Source: JBBDWZ01 sp050732575
GTDB taxonomy: Bacteria > Gemmatimonadota > Gemmatimonadetes > Longimicrobiales > RSA9
Length of the DNA stretch: 10,159 bases
Assembly (NCBI GenBank): GCA_050732575.1
Contig: JBOHRF010000170.1
Location: 1-10,159 of the forward strand
Direction of reading: 5' to 3'
Both the position numbers and the translations under genes were made by a program. This document shows positions 5,499-10,159 of this stretch, one piece after another. The notes beneath the pieces were generated by a model. The model was not told the origin of the DNA. It was given only the letters and a program-made list of their open reading frames with translations, and did not search any database. Numbering within the stretch: the first letter of the stretch is position 1; every line of letters starts with the position of its first letter.

Positions 5499-6653
5499 TC
5501 ACTCGCGCATTTTTGACCGCTGCATGTGAATTTGTGCCGTTTCGGGAGAACGGGGTGGTGGTCCGCCCGCCCGCAGCATCAGCTCGGCCACACCACGTGC
5601 AATGGGCGCGGGCTGCGCGTCATCGGTATTAGTGAGCACGATGATGGTCAGGCTGTCACGCGGCACGTGCGTGAACATTGCGCGGAAACCGGGCAGCGAG
5701 CCGCCATGATGGACCAGCCGGCGTCCGGCGAGTATGCACGAAGGCGGCTGCTGTGCCGGGCACTCGGCATCCTCCACAAACCAGCCGAATCCATACTCGA
5801 TCTCAGTTCCGTTCTTCACGCGTGCCTTGGTCCACATGCGATCTCTCGAGGCGCGCGTGAGGATCGCACTCGAGTAGAGGACGGAATCCCAGCGGGCCAG
5901 GTCGAGCACGGTAGACACGAAAGCGCCACTCGGCCGCAGGGCGGGCCAGTCGGGTGCGGCGTGAAACGTGTTATCACGCCAATCGTAACCGCGCGCGCGG
6001 TTGGGAAGCACATCGGCGGTGGTGGCTGTCGCTTGCATTTTAGCCGGTGCAAATGCTCGTTCGCGCAGGAAGACGTCCCAGGGTTTCCCGGCTACGCGCG
6101 CAATCACCTCGGCCAGCGCGAAGTAACAGACGTTGCAGTAAAGAAAGTCGGTATTGGTCTCGAGTTCGAGCGGCGCGGCGAACGCGGATCGCACTACATC
6201 AATGTCGGGCTGGCGGACCATGGGATTGAATGCCGGGCCTTCGCGCAAAATGCCCGAGGTATGGGTCAGCAAGTGACGAAGCGTGACCGCGCTCCAGGTG
6301 GCGGGAGTATCGGTGATGTATTTGCTCAATTGATCATCGAGTTGAACGCGGCCGTCCTGGACCAGCAGCATGATGCCGGTGGCCAGAAACTGTTTGCTCA
6401 CCGATCCGATCTTGAAAACCGTATTCGGCGTGACCTGGATCTGCTGCTCGCGGTCGGCAAATCCGAAGCCGCGCGCATGAACCACGTGGCCGCCTTTGAC
6501 TACGGCCAGTGCCAGGCCTACGATGTGCTGATTCTCCATTGCGGTGCGGACGTATTGGTCGATGGCGTCTGCGCTGGCCAGCTGGGCGCTGGTTGTGCGG
6601 GGCAATACCGCAAGTACGAGTGCGGCAGGCAGACGGCAAAGCGCACGGATCAT
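5499..6653 (-). CDS. Secreted serine hydrolase, beta-lactamase / class C PBP family (384 aa)
   Basis: An exported serine hydrolase of the beta-lactamase (Pfam Beta-lactamase, AmpC/EstB-like) family. Known members are D-amino-acid peptidases, esterases or beta-lactamases. The N-terminal signal peptide (about 1-23) ends in TTSA before Gln24, a good signal peptidase I site. The catalytic tetrad S-x-x-K is Ser84-Val-Ser-Lys87 in IGSVSKQF. The second motif is Tyr172-Cys-Asn174 (usually Y-S/A-N), and the third is the HxG-type HHGG at 315-318 in RRLVHHGGSLPGF. LRHLLTHTSGI (125-135) is a family hallmark. All key residues are intact and the length is normal. ATG 6653 was chosen because AGGGAGG lies 4 nt upstream and the signal peptide starts here; the frame remains open upstream, but without coding character. 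It is transcribed divergently from the kinase relic. The substrate cannot be told from sequence; esterase and peptidase are both possible. Confidence 0.93.
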   Translation of the reverse strand: MIRALCRLPAALVLAVLPRTTSAQLASADAIDQYVRTAMENQHIVGLALAVVKGGHVVHARGFGFADREQQIQVTPNTVFKIGSVSKQFLATGIMLLVQDGRVQLDDQLSKYITDTPATWSAVTLRHLLTHTSGILREGPAFNPMVRQPDIDVVRSAFAAPLELETNTDFLYCNVCYFALAEVIARVAGKPWDVFLRERAFAPAKMQATATTADVLPNRARGYDWRDNTFHAAPDWPALRPSGAFVSTVLDLARWDSVLYSSAILTRASRDRMWTKARVKNGTEIEYGFGWFVEDAECPAQQPPSCILAGRRLVHHGGSLPGFRAMFTHVPRDSLTIIVLTNTDDAQPAPIARGVAELMLRAGGPPPRSPETAQIHMQRSKMRE

Positions 6654-6707
6654 GGTGCCTCCCTGATGGAGCCGGTAGACCTCGAGCTTGCACATGCGGG
6701 GCACTAC

Positions 6708-6713
6708 TGTCAA
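6708..6713 (-). promoter_or_regulatory. Possible -35 element (TTGACA) for the serine hydrolase
   Basis: A perfect TTGACA on the minus strand lies 54 bp upstream of the hydrolase ATG, in the roughly 120-bp divergent spacer. The region 16-18 bp downstream (near 6685-6690, CAAGCT) is a poor -10 match. The position and the AGGGAGG ribosome site downstream make a promoter plausible, but the -10 is not convincing. Confidence 0.3.
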
Positions 6714-6772
6714 CACGAATCTGGCGCTGTCGATGTGTGGCCCGACAGACGGATTCCGGGTATTCTTTGGAA

Positions 6773-7630
6773 ATGGCCCAGATTTCTCCTCGACGCCCGG
6801 ACCGGCCATGCAACACGAAAGAATCGCAGGCCCATCGGAGCGAGTCGCCGAACAACTGGTGGCGTCGCATGGATGCGGTCTTCGACGTCTGTCTCGATCT
6901 CCCCGAAGAAGAACAGGTGGCATTCATCTAACGCACCTGTGGCGACGACACCGAGCTGCGTGACGAGGTGCTGCAGCTACTGCACGCGCACCGCCGCTCT
7001 GAAGGCATTCTGGATGCACCCGCTGCCCAATTCGCCGGACCGCTGCTCGGAGCGAATGACTATGCGGTCACGCATCCGGAACGCATCGGCCCATTCCGCG
7101 TAGTCCGCCTGATCGGACAGGGGGGCATGGGCCGCGTGTTTCTGGGCGAGCGCGCGGACGGCCAGTTCGAGCAGCGCGTGGCGCTCAGGGTGATTCCATA
7201 CGGCGAAGTTGCGCTGGCGCGGCGCTTCCTGGAGGAGCGCCGCATCCTGGCCCGCCTCGAGCACCCTGGCATAGCACGTCTGATGGATGGCGGCGTCACG
7301 GCGGACGGCACGCCGTATTTCGCTATAGAGTTCGTGGATGGCCAGCCGATCGACCGTTATTGCCAGGTTCGGAAGCTGTCGGTCGAACGGCGGCTCGAGC
7401 TCATAATCGACGTGTGCGACGGAGTGACCTACGCGCACCAGCACCTGGTCATTCACCGCGACCTCAAGCCGGCCAACATCCGGGTCACAGCGACGGGCCA
7501 GGTCAAACTGCTCGACTTCGGCATCGCGAGCTGCTCGATGCGCGCATGGATAGCGCGCAGGAAATGCGCACCGAGTTCAAGGCCATGACCCCGGAGTTCG
7601 CGGCGCCCGAGCAAATCCAGAACGGCTCGG
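6773..7630 (+). pseudogene. Ser/Thr protein kinase, N-lobe to activation segment, interrupted and truncated
   Basis: The remnant of a Hanks-type kinase. The front has the short helical module often found before such kinases in Gemmatimonadota and Acidobacteriota (WWRRMDAVFDVCLDLPEEEQ), then an in-frame TAA (6929-6931), and the same frame resumes with RTCGDDTELRDEVLQLL. The kinase core follows: glycine loop GQGGMGRV (7115-7138), VALRV with Arg (AGG 7187-7189) where the ATP-binding Lys is expected, HRDLKPAN (7454-7477) and DFG (7514-7522). One base is missing near 7529, so a -1 shift moves the frame onto LLDARMDSAQEM and the activation-segment end AAPEQ (7600-7614). The sequence then breaks off near 7625-7635, and about 100 residues of C-lobe are absent. 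The 5' end is uncertain; ATG 6773 and ATG 6869 are the candidates in this frame. It is not expected to make active kinase. Confidence 0.85.
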
Positions 7631-7631
7631 G

Positions 7632-9919
7632 GTGGCTCGGCAAATCGGCGAGCTTACCATGCAAATTCACGCGCTGTCGGATATCGGTTACTTGCAGCGA
7701 AAGCTCGGTCAGCCGGACTCTGCACTCTCGTACCTGGAGAATGCCCTCGCCATCGCACGGCAATTGACTGATCAGATACTCGTCGCGGGCATACTCTCCG
7801 ATCTCGGATTGTTGAAACGTGAAATGGGTCAATTGAGTGTAGCCCTGGAACATTGCTGGGAGGGAATTCGCTTGCTGGGCGGCGAGCCGGGAGTGGGTCA
7901 CCGTCGGGATGGCACACCCGGTGAATTCCAGCTCGCGGCTAATCATTATTGCGTTGGACACGCCTTTTTGGAGCTGTCAAGGCCGGACACCGCACTCAGT
8001 CATTTTCCGTGCGGCCTTGAAGGTCGCGGACGATGTGGGAGACCGGGACCAACGCGGCTGGAGCCTCCTGGGTATTGGAATGGCGCACCGCGATCTGGGG
8101 CAACGCGACTCCGCGTTCGCCTACATGCGACAGGCGCTCGCGCTGGTGGCAGGCATTCGAGATCGCCATATGGAAGCGGCTATCCTGAAGGATGTTGGCC
8201 GCCTGTACCTCAGCCTCCGTCTTCCTGACTCCGCGCTGGTCCGGCTCCGACAGAGTCGCGGAATCGCGCACGATTTTGGATTGCGATTGCTGGAGGGCGC
8301 CGCGTCCGCGGAAATGGGTCGTGCGCAGCGTGACCTTTGGCCGGCTTGACTCCGCGCTGGTCAACGCGCGGGAGGGACTACGGCTGCTTCGGCTCGTGCG
8401 TTCGCCGCTGGAGGAAATCCGTGCACGCCAGGTATTGGGCACCACATTCCTTGCACGCGGGCGCACCAGCGATCTCGCAGCCGCGGTCGCCTACTTTGAT
8501 TCGGCTGCCGTCGTCCACTCGATGTTGACGGATCAAGTGAGTGGCGATGAAAACCGCCTGAACCTGCGCTTCGGGTGCGGAGATCTTTGAGGGCTGGTCG
8601 CGAAGCTGGCTCGCACGGGAGCGCGTGCTTGGCACGCCCGCCCGTTTTGCGCGCTTGCGGCTGCGGAACGCGGACGGGCCCGTGCGCTGCTCGACCTTAT
8701 GGGCACGACAGGAACGCGGAGACGAGAAGACGCGACCGTGCCGAATGCAGGGGCGGACCTAGTCGGCGAGGGGCAGGCACTGGTCGCGGCAGCGGCTCGT
8801 TCGGGCGCGGCCGTCATCGAATACTCCCTGAGTCGGGACTCGCTCACCATCTGGTTCGCGCAAGATGGCGACCTCACCGTGTTTCGCTCAGGAGTCGGGC
8901 GCGATTCGCTAGGATCAACTGATTAGTAATTTACGCGCGGGTATCGATTACAATCCTCGCGGTGCGCGGCTGAGTCTCGAACTGTCGAAACCCTCCGTTG
9001 GCGGTAAGGCGCCGACTGCAACTGGCGAAGGCGCGTCATGGCTGCTGACACTCACACTGTTGCCAGAGCCACTGCGTGCACGCCCGCAGCCGACCCGCGA
9101 AATCGTAATCATACCTGATGGCGTGATCTCTCTTATTCCTTCGCCATTTTGCCACTGGACCGCGCTGGGACGCTTCTCGGCGACCACCACCCGGTCCGCT
9201 ATTCGCCATCACTTGCAACGTTGGTTGAAGCCGAGCGGCGCCCCGCTAGCATCATTGGGGAGAAGCGCCGCAGTGCGCTACACGGTTCAGTCGTCGTTGG
9301 AAACCCGAGTATGCCGAGCGTGGCCACTGAAGATGGCAGGCGTTATCGACTTCCTTCGCTCGCCGGGGCGGAAAGTGAAGCGCACAGTGTGGCGGCGCGA
9401 CTTGGTGTCACTGCTATGACGGGTACGTCTGCACTGGAAAAAGTTGTCCGCTGGCGGTTGTCCGATGCGCCCGTCGTACATTTCGCAAGGCACGGCTTTG
9501 CATACAGTTCAGGTGAGCGCGCTCGTGCTTCTTTCGTTGCGCTTTCGACCGGGGAACTGAATGACGGTCTACTTACCGTGGGTGAAGTCCTCGACGAATC
9601 GCCTCAGATCAACGCTGAACTGGTCGTCCTCAGCGCAGGCCAAACCGGATTGGGCGACCTCAAGCAGTCCGAGGGTACGGTCGGATTGCAGCGCGCTTTT
9701 CTTGCCAGGGGCGCCCGTAGTGTGCTGGTGAGCATATGGAGCGTTGACGATGCCGGCACGAAACTGCTCATGGAGCGCTTTTATACGCGCTGGCTCGACG
9801 ATGACGATCAACCAAGTAAAGCCGAAGCATTGCGTCGTGCGCAGCGCGATGTTCGCCAAACAGCCGGTTTCGAAGATCCCAGGTATTGGGCGGGCTTCCA
9901 GCTGGTTGGTGGCAGGTAG
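7632..9919 (+). pseudogene. TPR-CHAT protein, multiply frameshifted
   Basis: The remnant of a TPR protein with a C-terminal CHAT (caspase-like, HetF-associated) peptidase domain. About six TPR units of roughly 40 residues carry a recurring (R/Q)xDSAL core (QPDSAL, RPDTAL, QRDSAF, LPDSAL, RLDSAL), and an ERGRARALLDLM linker leads to the CHAT domain. The reading frame shifts at 8007 (+1 C), 8336-8338 (+1 T), 8573-8575 (+1 G), near 8650 (-1), 8917-8918 (+1 A) and 9140-9141 (-1 T). Each shift restores continuous homology-like sequence. The CHAT His is kept in RHGFAY (codon 9491-9493), but the usual Cys of LSACQTG is Gly (GGC 9638-9640). The last frame runs intact to TAG 9917-9919 and ends GFQLVGGR. 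Whether this was fused to the kinase upstream or was a separate neighbouring gene joined by deletion near 7630 cannot be decided from this window. It converges on the amidase gene with 23 bp between stops. Confidence 0.87.
7708..8390 (+). repeat. TPR-coding repeat units, about 120 bp period
   Basis: Tandem TPR units inside the TPR-CHAT relic are visible in the DNA. GACTCCGCG recurs at 8107, 8227 and 8348. A 16-bp identical block, TGACTCCGCGCTGGTC, occurs at 8226-8241 and 8347-8362. The first interval is exactly 120 bp; the second is 121 bp, and the additional base coincides with the T insertion at 8336-8338. The units are diverged elsewhere, so this is a protein repeat and not a recent DNA duplication. 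Confidence 0.75.
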
Positions 9920-9942
9920 CGCCCAACGCGCGAATCACGAAG

Positions 9943-10159
9943 TCACTGCAGGGGGCGGCGCTTCCCGTGTTGCGTGGCCTGCTCGAACGCATGCGCCAGC
10001 TGCAGCACACTCCAATCGGCGCGGTGACGACCCACGATCTGCACGCCCACGGGTAGATTGCTGGCCGAGAAGCCGCCCGGCATCGAAATCGCCGGATTGG
10101 ACATGAACGTGACGTACCAGCACGAGCGCATCCAGTCGATGTAGTTGCCCATGGCCGTG
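9943..10159 (-). CDS. Amidase-signature enzyme, C-terminal end (partial)
   Basis: The last 72 residues of an amidase-signature family enzyme, which hydrolyses amide bonds (relatives include GatA, acylamidases and fatty-acid-amide hydrolases). The segment NPAISMPGGFSASNLPVGVQ followed by IVGRHRADWSVLQLAHAFEQAT is the conserved C-terminal core of the family. The Ser-Ser-Lys catalytic residues lie further upstream, beyond the right edge, so subfamily and activity cannot be judged. The frame is open to the window end, and the ATG at 10152 is internal. The TGA stop (9945-9943) lies 23 bp from the stop of the CHAT relic. The visible part is intact, in contrast to its neighbour. Confidence 0.9.
   Translation of the reverse strand, partial: TAMGNYIDWMRSCWYVTFMSNPAISMPGGFSASNLPVGVQIVGRHRADWSVLQLAHAFEQATQHGKRRPLQ

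Noticed and set aside
6654..6923. N-terminal extension of the serine hydrolase
   Set aside because: The signal peptide begins exactly at the ATG at 6653, and a strong AGGGAGG lies before it. The upstream part is antisense to the kinase front.
5526..7103. 525-codon plus-strand frame
   Set aside because: It lies antisense to the serine hydrolase, which has a signal peptide and all catalytic motifs, and has no recognisable domain itself.
7500..9145. Programmed frameshifting or stop readthrough in the kinase/CHAT locus
   Set aside because: Seven shifts in both directions plus a deletion and catalytic substitutions fit decay or error. No slippery heptamer with a pseudoknot was noticed.
9149..9919. 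Stand-alone active CHAT protein from the last open frame
   Set aside because: It would start at a TTG within the domain with no ribosome site noted, lacks the first part of the fold, and has Gly in place of the catalytic Cys.
1..10159. CRISPR arrays, tRNA or rRNA genes, insertion sequences
   Set aside because: I saw no regular repeat-spacer pattern, no cloverleaf or rRNA motifs, no transposase and no terminal inverted repeats.

Overview
The window is GC-rich bacterial DNA with a dense gene layout. The gene families look like Gemmatimonadota, or less likely Acidobacteriota: an ADOP-type MacB/FtsX permease, a protein kinase with the N-terminal module typical of those phyla, a TPR-CHAT protein, a serine beta-lactamase-fold hydrolase and an amidase-signature enzyme. 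This placement is an inference from family resemblance, since no rRNA or other marker gene is present.

Layout from left to right. Positions 1-1193 (+) carry the C-terminal half of an ABC-type permease cut by the window edge. Convergent to it, 1203-3565 (-) holds a tight four-gene cluster. In transcription order these are an unrecognised membrane-associated protein, a four-helix membrane protein, a DinB-fold protein and a TPR protein with a Cys/His-rich tail. Two of the three junctions are 4-bp ATGA overlaps, so the cluster is almost certainly one translationally coupled operon. Positions 3566-4074 contain no full-sized gene. They hold a possible 48-residue single-helix membrane protein and short stretches that look like remnants of small YdeI- and YjbR-type proteins. 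Positions 4075-5239 (-) encode a HAD hydrolase with substituted active-site motifs and, upstream of it, a SnoaL/NTF2-like protein. A 259-bp non-coding stretch follows, and then a secreted beta-lactamase-family serine hydrolase at 5499-6653 (-).

Divergent from the hydrolase, 6773-9919 (+) is a heavily decayed kinase/TPR/CHAT locus. Reading across it gives one in-frame stop, seven single-base frameshifts, a missing kinase C-lobe, the kinase beta-3 Lys changed to Arg and the CHAT catalytic Cys changed to Gly. The neighbouring genes are intact, so real pseudogenisation is more likely than uniform sequencing error. Homopolymer errors could still explain some of the shifts. The window ends in the C-terminus of an amidase (9943-10159, -) convergent with the CHAT remnant.

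No complete new defence or signalling system is evident. The two items most worth a second look are the CHAT/kinase relic, which would have been a kinase plus caspase-like peptidase module, and the coupled DinB/TPR/membrane-protein operon.
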